A DNA stretch of 58,859 bases from Nocardioides sp. (GTDB lineage Bacteria; Actinomycetota; Actinomycetes; Propionibacteriales; Nocardioidaceae). The translations under genes and the position numbers were made by a program. Under the pieces are notes generated by a model. It worked only from the letters and a program-made list of their open reading frames with translations. It was not told the DNA's origin and did no database searches. Location: positions 1 through 58,859 of the forward strand of contig NZ_JAOPWY010000119.1 in the NCBI RefSeq assembly GCF_025965415.1, given 5' to 3'. Positions 41,647-50,909 of this stretch are shown one piece after another (within the stretch, counting starts at the first letter, position 1; every line of letters begins with the position of its first letter).

Positions 41647-43433
41647 CCTCCCAGCACCCCCTCGACGACGTCCGCCTCCCGGGCCCCACCCTGGTCCTGG
41701 TCGACGACTCCGACAGCCTGGCGCTCGACGCGCTGCAGGGCATCGAGGACGTCGCGGGCATCGAGCCGCAGATCGTCACCCTCTCCGCCCTCACCGGACC
41801 GCTCAAGGGCTGGGGCTCCGTGCTCGTCGTCGCCGCCGACCGGTCCCGGCTGCGACGGATGGCGAGCGCCGTACCCCTGCTGGGGCAGTGCAAGGTCGTC
41901 GCCTGCTGGCTCACCGACGCGCCCACCCCGTGGGTGCTCGTGCCCCGTCCGGAGTGGCCGCGGCTCGTGCACCTCGCCGCCCGCGAGGCCGGTGACCGCG
42001 GGGTCCTGACGGTCGTCCGCTTCGCCGCCGGGGCCCGCGCGCAGCTGGTCGTGATGGAGATGGCGCGGCAGGCAGCCGGACCCGGCGACACCACGCACGG
42101 GGGGCTCGTCGTCTCGTACGCCGGTCGGCCCGCCGCTCCCGGCCTCGACGCGCGCAGCGTGGTCCTGCCCGACGTCACCGGTGCCGGCGACGCCGCACGC
42201 GACGTGCCGCCCGACGTCGTGATCGCCCGTCGCGGTGGCGAGGTCGCCGGGCACCACGTCATCGACCGCGCGCCGACGGTGGTCACCGACCCCGGCCCGG
42301 AGCCGGTCGACGAGCGGGTCTTCAACCCGATGGGCTTTCGCAAGGACTGGGACCACCCGGTGGTCGACCTCGCGAGGATCAGCCGCGGACCGGTCACCGA
42401 GGGTGTCGTCGCGGCCGCGCGGGCCTTCCAGGGGGTGCGGCTCTCCGCGGAGACGCCGACCGCCGACCTCCTCGCGCTGGCGATCTCCGGGGTGCCGCTG
42501 GAGACCGGTGGCGTCATCGACGTCGCCCCGCCCCTGGCCGCGGCACTGGACGCGCCTGTCGACCTCGACGACCCGCTGCGGCGCGAGGAGCACAGCCTCG
42601 CGGTGCGCCGCGCCGCCTTCGACCACCACTCCACGCTGGCCTGGCGGTCCGCGCTCGCCTCGCGCGCCGGCGTACGACACGTCGGGCTGCCCGCGGTCAG
42701 CGCGCTGCTGGCGACCAAGCGGCCGCAGATGCTCGACTTCGCGCTGCGCCAGGTCGCGCGCCAGCGAGGCGCCGACGTCGAGCTGGTGCTGGCCGCCCAC
42801 GGCTTCGAGCCCGACCGCGACGCCGTACGCCGGGCGCTGGGCGACCGGCCGCACCAGGTGCTGACCTTCGACGAGTCGGAGTTCTTCGGCGACGTGCTCA
42901 CCGGTGCCGCGCGGGCCGCGTCGAGCGAGGTGCTGCTCAAGGTCGACGACGACGACTGGTACGCACCCGACGCGGTCCACGACCTGCTGATGGCGCGTCG
43001 CTTCTCCGGGGCAGACGTGGTCGGCATGCCGTCGGAGTTCGTCTACCTCCACCGCGACGACCTCACCGTGCGCCGCAACCACCCCTCGGAGATCTTCGCC
43101 CGCTTCGTGGCCGGCGGCACGCTGCTGATGGATCGTGGGCTGCTCCGCTCCCTGGGCGACTTCCGCCGCGTCCGCAGGTTCGTCGACGCGCAGCTGCTCG
43201 CCGGCGTCGAGGCCGCGGGCGGCCGGATCTACCGCACGCACGGCCTCGGCTACGTCCTGCGGCGCACCGGCGAGGGACACACTTGGGAGCGCGACGACGA
43301 GGAGTTCCGACGACCTGACATCGTGGCCTCCGAGTGGACCGGTTTCCGGCCGAGCCTGGCGCTGGAGGTCGACCCGCTCGACCGGCCCGGCACGAGTCCG
43401 TCGGAGACCGGACCACAGGACGGGGGACAGTGA
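41643..43433 (+). CDS. Glycosyltransferase with long N-terminal domain
   Basis: A 596-residue protein from GTG. Residues 1 to about 230 form an alpha/beta domain without a clear family (LVLVDDSDSLALDALQGIEDV). From about 350 a GT-A domain follows: LLATKRPQMLDFALRQVARQ, VELVLAAHGFEPD, and VDDDDWYAPDAVHDLLMA, where the Asp cluster near 433 should bind the nucleotide-sugar metal. A region with HPSEIFARFVAGGTLLMDR follows. It may extend a surface glycan. Its TGA ends directly before the next ATG. Confidence 0.87.
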   Translation: MTSQHPLDDVRLPGPTLVLVDDSDSLALDALQGIEDVAGIEPQIVTLSALTGPLKGWGSVLVVAADRSRLRRMASAVPLLGQCKVVACWLTDAPTPWVLVPRPEWPRLVHLAAREAGDRGVLTVVRFAAGARAQLVVMEMARQAAGPGDTTHGGLVVSYAGRPAAPGLDARSVVLPDVTGAGDAARDVPPDVVIARRGGEVAGHHVIDRAPTVVTDPGPEPVDERVFNPMGFRKDWDHPVVDLARISRGPVTEGVVAAARAFQGVRLSAETPTADLLALAISGVPLETGGVIDVAPPLAAALDAPVDLDDPLRREEHSLAVRRAAFDHHSTLAWRSALASRAGVRHVGLPAVSALLATKRPQMLDFALRQVARQRGADVELVLAAHGFEPDRDAVRRALGDRPHQVLTFDESEFFGDVLTGAARAASSEVLLKVDDDDWYAPDAVHDLLMARRFSGADVVGMPSEFVYLHRDDLTVRRNHPSEIFARFVAGGTLLMDRGLLRSLGDFRRVRRFVDAQLLAGVEAAGGRIYRTHGLGYVLRRTGEGHTWERDDEEFRRPDIVASEWTGFRPSLALEVDPLDRPGTSPSETGPQDGGQ

Positions 43434-45011
43434 ATGCCGCGGCAACCAGTGGTGCGCCACAACGACTGGAGCGCGCTCACCCCGCCGACCCTCGGTGACT
43501 GGGAGCCGACGCTGTCGGTGACCGTCGTCGTCCCGACGTTCAACTACCAGCGCACGCTCCCCTACGTCCTCGCCGGTCTCGCCGCGCAGTCCTACCCCGC
43601 GCACCTGCTCGAGGTCCTCGTCGTCGACGACCAGAGCTCGCCCACGCAGGAGCTGCCCGAGGTCCGCCCGGAGAACACCAGGCTGATCCGCGTCGAGGAG
43701 GGCTGGGGCCGCGCCAATGCCTGCCACCTCGGCGCGCTCGCCGCGGAGGGCGACGTGCTGCACTGGTACGACGCCGACATGCTCGCCTACCGCGAGGAGG
43801 TCGAGGCGCACGCCCGCTGGCACCACCTCGTCGACTACGCCGTGCCCGGTGGAGACAAGCGCTTCGTCGACCCGGCGTCCCTCTTCGACCTCGACCCCGC
43901 CGTCGTACGCGACCGGGTGGTGGCGGGCGGGGCCGCCGACCTCTTCCCCGGCGAGCAGCACGAGCCGCACCAGTGGGTCGAGGACTACTGGGCCAAGACC
44001 GACGACCTGCGCACCGCCGGGCCGCGGGCGCAGCGCTTCCACATCGGGATGACCGGGTCGGTGTCGAAGGCGCTCTACTTCGACTCCGCGGGCTTCGACC
44101 GCACGCTGCGGCTCGGCGAGGACATGCACCTCGGCCACTCGCTCGCCCAGGCCGGCGGCGTCTTCGTCGTCGAGCGCGAGGCGAAGAGCTGGCACCTCGG
44201 CCGCTCGCAGGTGCTGCGTCGCGCCGAGCAGGTCAACCGCTACAACGACCCCTACCTCGCCGACCTCGTGCCGACGATGCGGCCCAAGCGCAACCGCCGC
44301 GGGCGCGCCTACCAGGTGCCCTATCTCGAGGTCGTCGTCACCGCAGGGCCGGCCGACGAGACGGTCCACGTCGTCGACTCGCTCCTCGACGGCGACGTCC
44401 CCGACCTGCGCGTGACGCTCGTCGGTCCGTGGGGATCGGTCCACGACGACCGCGTCCAGCCCGTCGAGGACCCCGTGCTGGAGACCCGCATCGTGCACCG
44501 CTCCTACCTCCACGAGCCGCGGGTCCGCCTGGTCGAGAGCCCGCCCGCCTCCTCCGACGCGGAGTTCGTCCTGACCCTCCCCGACGTCTCGATGGCCCCG
44601 CTGCCCGCGACGCTGTCAGCGCTCCTCGACGACCTCGACCGCACCCACCACGGCGCCCGCCTGCTGTCGTACGACGGGGGAGCGGTCGCGCGGCTCGAGC
44701 GCACGTCGGCGCTGGCCCGGGTCGCCCGCCTCGCGGCCGACGGTGACGACCGCGACGCGCTGCTGGACGAGTCGTTCGGTGTGAAGACCTATGCCGCGGC
44801 GTCGGTCGGCTTCGTGCCGGTCGAGGAGCGCGACGTGGAGCGCTTCACCCTGGGCGCCCGCCCGCCGATGGACCCGGCGAAGTCGGAGAACCGGCTGATG
44901 AAGGCGCTGCGCAGAACCGACGTGCTGCCGCCGGCCGGCCTCGGCTCCGCGCCCGAGGCCGTCGCCGACCCCGATCAGGGCAAGCGGGGGATCTTCGGCC
45001 GCCGCCGCTGA
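43434..45011 (+). CDS. Family 2 glycosyltransferase
   Basis: A 525-residue protein. The GT2 motif VTVVVPTFNYQRTLPYVLAGL lies at about residue 25-45, VVDDQSSP near 65, and the YDADML metal site near 110. FHIGMTGSVSKALYFDSAGFDR and RLGEDMHLGHSLAQAGG are like the acceptor loop and ED motif of GalNAc-transferase-type enzymes. The last about 200 residues form a second, divergent part (VVVTAGPADETVHVVDSLL). It is the last gene of the glycan operon and ends in a basic tail. Confidence 0.9.
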   Translation: MPRQPVVRHNDWSALTPPTLGDWEPTLSVTVVVPTFNYQRTLPYVLAGLAAQSYPAHLLEVLVVDDQSSPTQELPEVRPENTRLIRVEEGWGRANACHLGALAAEGDVLHWYDADMLAYREEVEAHARWHHLVDYAVPGGDKRFVDPASLFDLDPAVVRDRVVAGGAADLFPGEQHEPHQWVEDYWAKTDDLRTAGPRAQRFHIGMTGSVSKALYFDSAGFDRTLRLGEDMHLGHSLAQAGGVFVVEREAKSWHLGRSQVLRRAEQVNRYNDPYLADLVPTMRPKRNRRGRAYQVPYLEVVVTAGPADETVHVVDSLLDGDVPDLRVTLVGPWGSVHDDRVQPVEDPVLETRIVHRSYLHEPRVRLVESPPASSDAEFVLTLPDVSMAPLPATLSALLDDLDRTHHGARLLSYDGGAVARLERTSALARVARLAADGDDRDALLDESFGVKTYAAASVGFVPVEERDVERFTLGARPPMDPAKSENRLMKALRRTDVLPPAGLGSAPEAVADPDQGKRGIFGRRR

Positions 45012-45037
45012 GCCGAGTCTGATCGTCCCCGTGCCGA

Positions 45038-45171
45038 GCGGTGATCCAGCCACATCCGCGGGCTGCAGAGTGTGGCTCCGCCACCGCTGATGGCGCGTGT
45101 CAGCGTGGCTCGCGCAACTGCGGTGATCCAGCCACAGTCAGCAGCGCAGGAAGGTGGCTCCACCACCGCTC
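45038..45171. repeat. Two copies of a hairpin-forming repeat
   Basis: Each copy begins GCGGTGATCCAGCCACA and ends GTGGCTCCNCCACCGCT, about 52 bases long, starting at 45038 and 45120. Within each, AGCGGTG and AGCCACA pair with TGTGGCT and CACCGCT. Between them lies a related GTGGCTCGCGCAACTGC. The pair separates the convergent glycosyltransferase and dehydrogenase genes, so it may end transcription from both sides. Confidence 0.75.
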
Positions 45172-45183
45172 CACCGACGGAGC

Positions 45184-46356
45184 TCAGTCGGCGCCGAAGA
45201 GGTCGCGCGTGTAGACCTTGTCGGCCACGTCGCGCAGCTCCTCGACCATCCGGTTGGCGACGATGAGGTCGGCGCGCTGCTTGAAGGAGGCGAGGTCGTG
45301 GGTGACCTCGGAGCCGAACCAGGAGTCGGCGTCGAGCTCGGGCTCGTAGACGACCACCTCGACGCCCCTGGCCTTGACCCGCTTCATGATCCCCTGCACC
45401 GACGACTCCCGGAAGTTGTCGGAGCCGGCCTTCATCAGCAGCCGGTGGATGCCGACGACCTTCGGTCCGCGGTCGAGGATGTCGAAGGCGATGAAGTCCT
45501 TGCGGGTCCTGTTGGCGTCGACGATCGCGGAGATCAGCGTCTGCGGGACGTCGGAGTAGTTGGCCAGCAGCTGCTTGGTGTCCTTGGGCAGGCAGTAGCC
45601 GCCGTAGCCGAACGACGGGTTGTTGTAGTGCGTGCCGATCCGCGGGTCGAGCCCGACGCCGTCGATGATCTGACGCGTGTCGAGCCCGCGGGAGAGGGCG
45701 AAGGAGTCGAGCTCGTTGAAGTAGGCAACCCGCATCGCGAGGTAGGTGTTGGCGAAGAGCTTGATCGCCTCCGCCTCGGTGGGCTGGGTGAGCAGGACCG
45801 GTACGTCGTCGGCGTCGGCGCCCTTCACCAGCAGGTCGGCGAAGGCGCGGGCCCGATCGGAGTCCTCGCCCACGACGATCCGGGCCGGGTGGAGGTTGTC
45901 GTGCAGCGCCCTGCCCTCGCGGAGGAACTCGGGGGAGAAGATGACGTTGTCGGTGCCCAGGCGGGTGCGTACGTCGTCGATGTAGCCGACCGGCACGGTG
46001 GACTTCACGACCATCGTCGCGTCGGGATTGAGCCGCATCACGTCGCGCATCACCGACTCGATGGACCCGGTGTCGAAGTAGTTCGTCACCGCGTCGTAGT
46101 TGGTGGGCGTCGCGATGACCACGAAGTCCGCGCCGGTGTGGGCCTCGTCCGCGTCGGTGGTGAAGGTGACGTCGAGGTCCTCCTCGGCCAGGAAGCGGGA
46201 GATGTCGTCGTCGTGGATCGGGCTCTCGCCGCGGCGGAGCCGTTCGATCCGGGCGGCGTCGAGGTCGAGGCCGACCACGGTGTTGTGTCGGGCGAGCAGC
46301 ACCGCCATGGACAGGCCGACGTAGCCGAGGCCGGCGACGGAGATCTTCGTGGTCAC
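45184..46356 (-). CDS. ugd: UDP-glucose 6-dehydrogenase
   Basis: A 390-residue protein from GTG ([16 protein letters not shown]); a GTG 18 bases upstream is possible. The NAD site is [55 protein letters not shown] and the catalytic Cys in [18 protein letters not shown] follow, and the end is [16 protein letters not shown]. It makes UDP-glucuronate for glycan synthesis, matching the neighbouring glycosyltransferase operon. The protein is of the short, Escherichia-type class rather than the about 430-440-residue class common in actinobacteria, which may point to transfer. Confidence 0.95.
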   Translation of the reverse strand: MTTKISVAGLGYVGLSMAVLLARHNTVVGLDLDAARIERLRRGESPIHDDDISRFLAEEDLDVTFTTDADEAHTGADFVVIATPTNYDAVTNYFDTGSIESVMRDVMRLNPDATMVVKSTVPVGYIDDVRTRLGTDNVIFSPEFLREGRALHDNLHPARIVVGEDSDRARAFADLLVKGADADDVPVLLTQPTEAEAIKLFANTYLAMRVAYFNELDSFALSRGLDTRQIIDGVGLDPRIGTHYNNPSFGYGGYCLPKDTKQLLANYSDVPQTLISAIVDANRTRKDFIAFDILDRGPKVVGIHRLLMKAGSDNFRESSVQGIMKRVKARGVEVVVYEPELDADSWFGSEVTHDLASFKQRADLIVANRMVEELRDVADKVYTRDLFGAD

Positions 46357-46447
46357 CGGGTCAGTCTGCCGCACGCGCGCGGCCGGGAGGTGGTGCGAAG
46401 CGGTCGCCGGGGCGACCGCCTCGCCACACGTCGTGGTGGAGCTGCGA

Positions 46448-47173
46448 TCAGCTGCGGTCGCTGGAGTCGCCGGTCACGACCACGTAGAAGCGCTTGCGGG
46501 CGCCGTCGGTCGTGAAGCTGCCGTCGCTGTTGCGCGGGCTGATGACCACGTGGTTGGAGTTGCCGGTGCCGGGCGGGGCGCAGTTGACGACGCCCGGCTG
46601 GCACACGGCCGCGGAGATCTCGCCGGAGAACTCCGGGTTGGCGTCGGCGCCGGCGGCGCGGCCGTTGGTGATCGTGTCGCCGTTCTGGTCGACGGTGTTC
46701 TGCAGCGCGATGACCGCGAGGACGCCGTTGTTGGCGAGGTTCTCGCCGGCGTTGATGTAGACGTTGCCGTTGGCGCGCAGGCCCGCGGTGTCGGTGCCCA
46801 TCGGGGCGAGCGTCGGGTAGGCGGCGGTGACGGCGAAGCCACCGGACTGGGCGATGATCGCGCCGGTCGCGTCGACCAGGGCCCACCGACCCACGCCGGC
46901 GGGGCCGGCGGGGCCGACCGGGATCTGGCCCGCCTTGAAGTCCTTCGACTTCAGCGACCCGTTGCGGATCTTGTTGGACCCCAGGACGTCGTCCTTGATG
47001 TCGCGACCCTTGAGGGAGTTGTCCTTGATGTCCATGGAGGTCAGCGAGTTGTTCTTGACGTCGTCGGAGCCGATCAGGCCCGCGGCGTACGACGTGCCGG
47101 TCGAGGCCACGAGCAGGGCCATGATCGAGACGGCCATCGAGGGCGACGGGCGGCGGATGGAGGGGAGGCGCAT
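46448..47173 (-). CDS. Secreted repeat protein, hypothetical
   Basis: A 241-residue protein from ATG ([30 protein letters not shown]). A signal peptide covers residues 1-31. Then come short repeats of about 10 residues ([28 protein letters not shown]), like a small beta-solenoid, a collagen-like GPAGPAG linker, and a beta-rich C-terminal domain with a Cys pair ([14 protein letters not shown]). Proteins with this N-terminal pattern are common and unnamed in Nocardioides and relatives. It is probably exported and surface-bound. Confidence 0.82.
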   Translation of the reverse strand: MRLPSIRRPSPSMAVSIMALLVASTGTSYAAGLIGSDDVKNNSLTSMDIKDNSLKGRDIKDDVLGSNKIRNGSLKSKDFKAGQIPVGPAGPAGVGRWALVDATGAIIAQSGGFAVTAAYPTLAPMGTDTAGLRANGNVYINAGENLANNGVLAVIALQNTVDQNGDTITNGRAAGADANPEFSGEISAAVCQPGVVNCAPPGTGNSNHVVISPRNSDGSFTTDGARKRFYVVVTGDSSDRS

Positions 47174-47353
47174 GGCGAGGAACCCTTCGTCGGAGGCACC
47201 GCCTGGTCGACGGCTTTCGAGGGATTCGGAGTGACCCGCATCACGGATTGGTGCGATCTCCCCGCTTCTTCTCGGGACCTTCTGCCCTGCCGTCCTCCGG
47301 GGAGGTCGCCTAGCGTCGGAGCAGGACACCAGCAGCGCGAAGGAGTGATCGCC

Positions 47354-47782
47354 ATGAGCGACGACGAGGGCGTCACCCGGCTCAGCCAGGACGAGTGCTG
47401 GCAGATGCTGCACGAGGAGGAGTTCGGCCGGCTCGCCTTCCGTCTGGTCGACGAGGTCCACATCACCCCGATCAACTACGCGGTCGACCACGACACGCTG
47501 CTCTTCCGCACCGCCGGCGGCAACAAGCTGCTGTCGGTGGCGATGGCCTCGGAGGTCGCCTTCGAGATCGACCGCTACGACGACGAGCACGCCCGCAGCG
47601 TCGTCGTACGCGGGTCGGCGCGGATCCTGGACGAGGACGAGGAGCACCGTGCGGAGAACGTGCCGCTCCGTCCGTGGGTCGGGACGCCGAAGTACAACGT
47701 GGTCGAGATCCGGCCTCGCGTGGTCACCGGGCGCGCGTTCATGCTGTCGCGGCCGTGGCTGCACCTGACGCTGCACGAGTGA
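47354..47782 (+). CDS. Pyridoxamine 5'-phosphate oxidase-fold protein
   Basis: A 142-residue protein; GAAGGAG lies upstream of the ATG. It has the split-barrel flavin or F420-binding fold: LSQDECWQMLHEEEFGRLAF, VHITPINYAVDHDTLLFRTAGGNKL, and VVVRGSARIL. The close actinobacterial relatives bind F420, FMN or heme; the substrate is unknown. It is divergent from the secreted repeat protein, 180 bases apart. Confidence 0.9.
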   Translation: MSDDEGVTRLSQDECWQMLHEEEFGRLAFRLVDEVHITPINYAVDHDTLLFRTAGGNKLLSVAMASEVAFEIDRYDDEHARSVVVRGSARILDEDEEHRAENVPLRPWVGTPKYNVVEIRPRVVTGRAFMLSRPWLHLTLHE

Positions 47783-47811
47783 GGTTTGGCCCCGACTGTC
47801 ACGCTGGGGGC

Positions 47812-47943
47812 ATGGGAATGATGAAGAAGGCCGGCGCCCTCGCGATTGCCAAGAAGGTCTACGACGAGGCGCGCAAGCCGCACAACCAGGCAAAGATCAA
47901 GAGCGCCGTGGCCAAGGTGCAGGAGCGCCGCAAGCGCCCCTGA
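47812..47943 (+). CDS. Small basic protein, 43 residues
   Basis: ATG (MGMMKKAGALAIAKKVYDEA) to TGA, 29 bases after the PNPOx-like gene. It has 12 Lys/Arg residues and is predicted as two amphipathic helices (NQAKIKSAVAKVQERRKRP). Such small basic proteins occur widely in actinobacteria without a known role, possibly nucleic-acid or membrane binding. The only ribosome-site candidate is a GGGGG tract before the ATG. Confidence 0.6.
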   Translation: MGMMKKAGALAIAKKVYDEARKPHNQAKIKSAVAKVQERRKRP

Positions 47944-47971
47944 TGGCGCGGGCCTGACCCATCGCGCGCCC

Positions 47972-48646
47972 CTAGGCCGGCGCGAAGACGCAGAACTCGT
48001 TGCCCTCCGGATCGGCGAGCACGGTCCACCGCGGCTGGTCCCACAGCCTGGTCGCCCCACGGGCGAGCAGCTCGTCGACGTCTCCCTGGACGTCCCAGTG
48101 CACCCGGTTGGGCTTGCTGCGAGGCTCGGGCACCGATGCGAAGTCAAGCGTCATCCGCTCGTCGACGGCGACGCCGGTCAGGGTCCAGCAGTCGTGCTGG
48201 GACTCGTACGTCGGCTCGGCGCCGAAGAGGTCGCCCCACCACCGGGCCTGCGCCCGGGCGTCGCGGCAGTCGATGCCGATCCCGTGGAGGCGGTAGGACG
48301 GGAGCCGCTCGGGCAGGCGCACGAACGCGCAGAAGTCGTTGCCCTCCGGGTCGGCCATCCGGGTCCAGCCCAGGCCGGTCTGCTCCGCGGGGGCGGTCAC
48401 CGTCGCCCCGAGAGCGACCAGCTCGTCCACCGACGCGCAGTCGACGTCGAGGTGGACGCGGTTCTTCGCGTGACGCGGCCGGTCGACCTCGTTGACCCAG
48501 AGCGTGTGCCGGCTCGTCGGCCCCCGCAGCCTCGCCGGCGCCTCGGGGTCGGCGACCTCGAGCCCGCTGACCGACGCCCAGAAGCGCGACATCCGCACGA
48601 CGTCGACCGCGTCGACGCACAGGTCCTGCCAGGTCACGAGCGCCAT
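47972..48646 (-). CDS. VOC-fold (glyoxalase-like) protein
   Basis: A 224-residue protein from ATG (MALVTWQDLCVDAVDVVRMSRFWASV). Two VOC modules are visible, at about 5-110 and 120-224. Each ends in a metal-site-like DPEGNDFCAF or DPEGNEFCVF, and each has the HLDVDC/HWDVQGDVD strand. The fold supports lyases, dioxygenases or antibiotic-binding proteins; substrate and metal are unknown. An upstream ATG exists, but the chosen start gives the canonical first strand. Confidence 0.87.
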   Translation of the reverse strand: MALVTWQDLCVDAVDVVRMSRFWASVSGLEVADPEAPARLRGPTSRHTLWVNEVDRPRHAKNRVHLDVDCASVDELVALGATVTAPAEQTGLGWTRMADPEGNDFCAFVRLPERLPSYRLHGIGIDCRDARAQARWWGDLFGAEPTYESQHDCWTLTGVAVDERMTLDFASVPEPRSKPNRVHWDVQGDVDELLARGATRLWDQPRWTVLADPEGNEFCVFAPA

Positions 48647-48797
48647 GGAAGGAGTCAACCAGAGCCGACCGACACGCTTCCTCATCGCTGACCAACCACG
48701 TGCGCGAGGGCGGGCTCGAGGTGATCCGTGGGTGCGCGCGAGGTAGCGCGGGCTCAGGCGCGCCCGCGCCGAGGCGCGGCTGTCGCACACTGGTCCC

Positions 48798-49214
48798 GTG
48801 GACCTCCAACGATTCGTGGCAGCGCAGGACGCGCGCGAGACCTATGACCGCGCCCTGGCCGAGCTGCACGCGGGCCGCAAGCGGAGCCACTGGATGTGGT
48901 TCGTCTTCCCGCAGCTCGCCGGCCTCGGCTTCAGCGTCACGACGCGCGCCTTCGCGATCGCCGACCTGGCCGAGGCGCGGGGCTACCTCGAGCACGACGT
49001 GCTCGGACCCCGGCTGCGGGAGTGCTGCCGGGCGCTCCTGGCGATCGAGGATCGCTCGGCCGAGCAGGTCCTCGGCGTCATCGACGCGATCAAGCTCAGG
49101 TCGTCGATGACGTTGTTCGCCCGTGCCGCGCCGGACGAGGTTGTCTTCGCCGAGGTCCTCGACCGCTACTACGACGGCCTCGAGGACGAGCGGACCGTGC
49201 GCCTGCTGGCATGA
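48798..49214 (+). CDS. DUF1810 family protein
   Basis: A 138-residue protein from GTG (VDLQRFVAAQDARETYDRALAEL). It has the family motif KRSHWMWFVFPQLAGLGFS, then AIADLAEARGYLEHDVLGPRLRECCRALLAIEDRSAEQVLG. It is a small helical protein, occasionally called a calpastatin homologue, with no established function. It lies 151 bases from the divergent VOC gene and 54 bases before the PH-domain gene. Confidence 0.92.
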   Translation: MDLQRFVAAQDARETYDRALAELHAGRKRSHWMWFVFPQLAGLGFSVTTRAFAIADLAEARGYLEHDVLGPRLRECCRALLAIEDRSAEQVLGVIDAIKLRSSMTLFARAAPDEVVFAEVLDRYYDGLEDERTVRLLA

Positions 49215-49268
49215 CGTGACAGCTCGCGTTCTGCCTCGCGGGGCTCAGCCCGCGCCTAGGGTGTGCCG

Positions 49269-49643
49269 GTGATCGACTTCCAGAACGGAACCTTCGTCAA
49301 GCTCGGACCCGTGGACCCTCAGAGCCTGGCTCGTGAGCTCGAGCCGCTCCTGATCCAGGGCGAGGAGGTGCTGCTCGCGTTCAAGGGAATGCGCGACTCG
49401 GTGGTCTTCACCAGCAAGCGCCTGATCTCCATCAACGTGCAGGGCCTGACGGGAAAGAAGAGGGACTACACATCGCTTCCCCTCAACAAGGTGCAGGCGT
49501 GGAGCGTGGAGACGGCGGGCACCTTCGACCTCGACTCCGAGCTGGACCTGTGGTTCAGCGGGCTCGGGCGCGTGCGCCTCGAGTTCAAGGGAAGTGTGGA
49601 CATCCGGCAGATCAGCCAGCTGGTCGGTCAGCACGTGCTGTGA
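49269..49643 (+). CDS. Bacterial PH-domain protein
   Basis: A 124-residue protein from GTG (VIDFQNGTFVKLGPVDPQSL), with AGGGTG upstream; a GTG two codons earlier is also possible. The fold is that of the YvbH-like PH domain: EEVLLAFKGMRDSVVFTSKRLISINVQGLTGKKRDYTSLPLNKV with seven strands, then a C-terminal helix (DIRQISQLVGQHVL). No membrane part is present. The ligand is unknown. Confidence 0.9.
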   Translation: MIDFQNGTFVKLGPVDPQSLARELEPLLIQGEEVLLAFKGMRDSVVFTSKRLISINVQGLTGKKRDYTSLPLNKVQAWSVETAGTFDLDSELDLWFSGLGRVRLEFKGSVDIRQISQLVGQHVL

Positions 49644-49713
49644 GCTGCGGGCGGCCCACCACTAGGGGTGGGAAGCCGTTGCGGTCACCGACCCATCGGC
49701 GTACGACTGGGTG

Positions 49714-49848
49714 ATGACCACGACACCCTTCGAGCCCGACGCCGACCCCGAGATCGTCCCGTCCGGCGACCCCGACCTGAACCCGATCGATCCCGGCCAG
49801 GTGCCGGACTCGCCGATCCCGGAGACCCAGCCCGACGGCGCACCGTAG
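49714..49848 (+). CDS. Small acidic Pro-rich protein, 44 residues
   Basis: ATG (MTTTPFEPDADPEIVPSGDP) with the rest equally Pro/Asp-rich (DLNPIDPGQVPDSPIPETQP). It has no Lys, Arg or Cys and is surely disordered. Short proteins with PEIVPSGDP-like cores seem to recur in related genomes, but I know no function. It lies 31 bases before the fabH gene. No strong ribosome site is visible. Confidence 0.5.
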   Translation: MTTTPFEPDADPEIVPSGDPDLNPIDPGQVPDSPIPETQPDGAP

Positions 49849-49879
49849 GCCCGCTGGCAGGGCTGCCTATGCTCGCCCC

Positions 49880-50878
49880 ATGACGATCCAGCAGCCGACC
49901 GACCTCACCCACGCAGCGATGCTCGGCCTCGGGGTCTACCGGCCCGAGCGGGTCGTCACCAACGACGAGATCTGCGAGGTCCTCGACTCCAGCGACGAGT
50001 GGATCCAGACCCGGTCGGGGATCAGGACACGTCGCTTCGCAGGCGACGACGAGACGCTCATCGGCATGTCGATCAGCGCCGCCGAGCGCGCGCTGGCCGC
50101 CGCCGGCGTGGAGGCGGACCAGGTCGGCTGCGTCATCGTCGCGACCTCGACCCACCCCGAGCACACTCCCGCCTCCGCGCCGCAGGTCGCGAGCGCCCTG
50201 GGCATCACGGCGGCGGCCTTCGACATCTCCGCCGGGTGCGCGGGCTTCTGCCACGCACTCAACCTCGCGGCGTCGATGGTCCGCTCGGGGGCGGAGACGC
50301 ACGTCCTGGTGGTCGGTGTCGAGCAGCTGAGTCGCTTCATGGACCCCACCGACCGCGGCACCGCCTTCATCTTCGCCGACGGCGCGGGGGCCGTCGTGGT
50401 GGGTCCCTCCGACGCGACCGGCATCGGCCCGACGGCGTGGGGCTCGGACGGTTCGCAGGCCCACGTGATCACCCAGACGCCCAGCTGCCTCGGGGGTCAC
50501 TCCGCGACCGACCACCCGGTGGTGCAGATGGAGGGCACGGCGGTCTTCCGCTGGGCGCCGTTCGCGATGGCCGAGGTCGCCCACGAGGCGCTGCGCCTCG
50601 CGGGAGTCGGGGTCGAGGAGCTCGACGCCTTCATCCCCCACCAGGCCAACCTGCGCATCACCCAGACCCTGGCCCGCAACATCAAGCTGCCAGAGTCCGT
50701 CGCCGTCGCGACCGACGTCATCGACTCCGGCAACACCTCCGCGGCGTCCGTCCCGCTCGCCATCGAGGCGATGCTGCGCAAGGGCGAGGCGAAGCCGGGC
50801 GACACCGCACTGCTCATCGCGTTCGGCGCCGGACTCAGCTACGCCGGGCAGGTCGTGGCGCTGCCGCCGCTGGCGTGA
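49880..50878 (+). CDS. fabH: 3-oxoacyl-ACP synthase III
   Basis: A 332-residue protein from ATG. The triad is complete: Cys near residue 120 in DISAGCAGFCHAL, His near 253 in FIPHQANLRI, and Asn near 283 in GNTSAAS. The end GTSGAG-like IAFGAGLSYAGQVV is typical. It condenses an acyl-CoA with malonyl-ACP to start fatty-acid chains; in actinobacteria branched primers are common. It stands apart from other fatty-acid synthesis genes here. Confidence 0.94.
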   Translation: MTIQQPTDLTHAAMLGLGVYRPERVVTNDEICEVLDSSDEWIQTRSGIRTRRFAGDDETLIGMSISAAERALAAAGVEADQVGCVIVATSTHPEHTPASAPQVASALGITAAAFDISAGCAGFCHALNLAASMVRSGAETHVLVVGVEQLSRFMDPTDRGTAFIFADGAGAVVVGPSDATGIGPTAWGSDGSQAHVITQTPSCLGGHSATDHPVVQMEGTAVFRWAPFAMAEVAHEALRLAGVGVEELDAFIPHQANLRITQTLARNIKLPESVAVATDVIDSGNTSAASVPLAIEAMLRKGEAKPGDTALLIAFGAGLSYAGQVVALPPLA

Positions 50879-50909
50879 GCCCGCGGCCGGTCCGCAGAGC
50901 TGCGGCGTC

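Noticed and set aside
41445..44513. Minus-strand open frame of 1,022 codons opposite the glycosyltransferases
   Set aside because: It overlaps three well-supported plus-strand genes and shows no motif; it is a shadow of codon-position bias.
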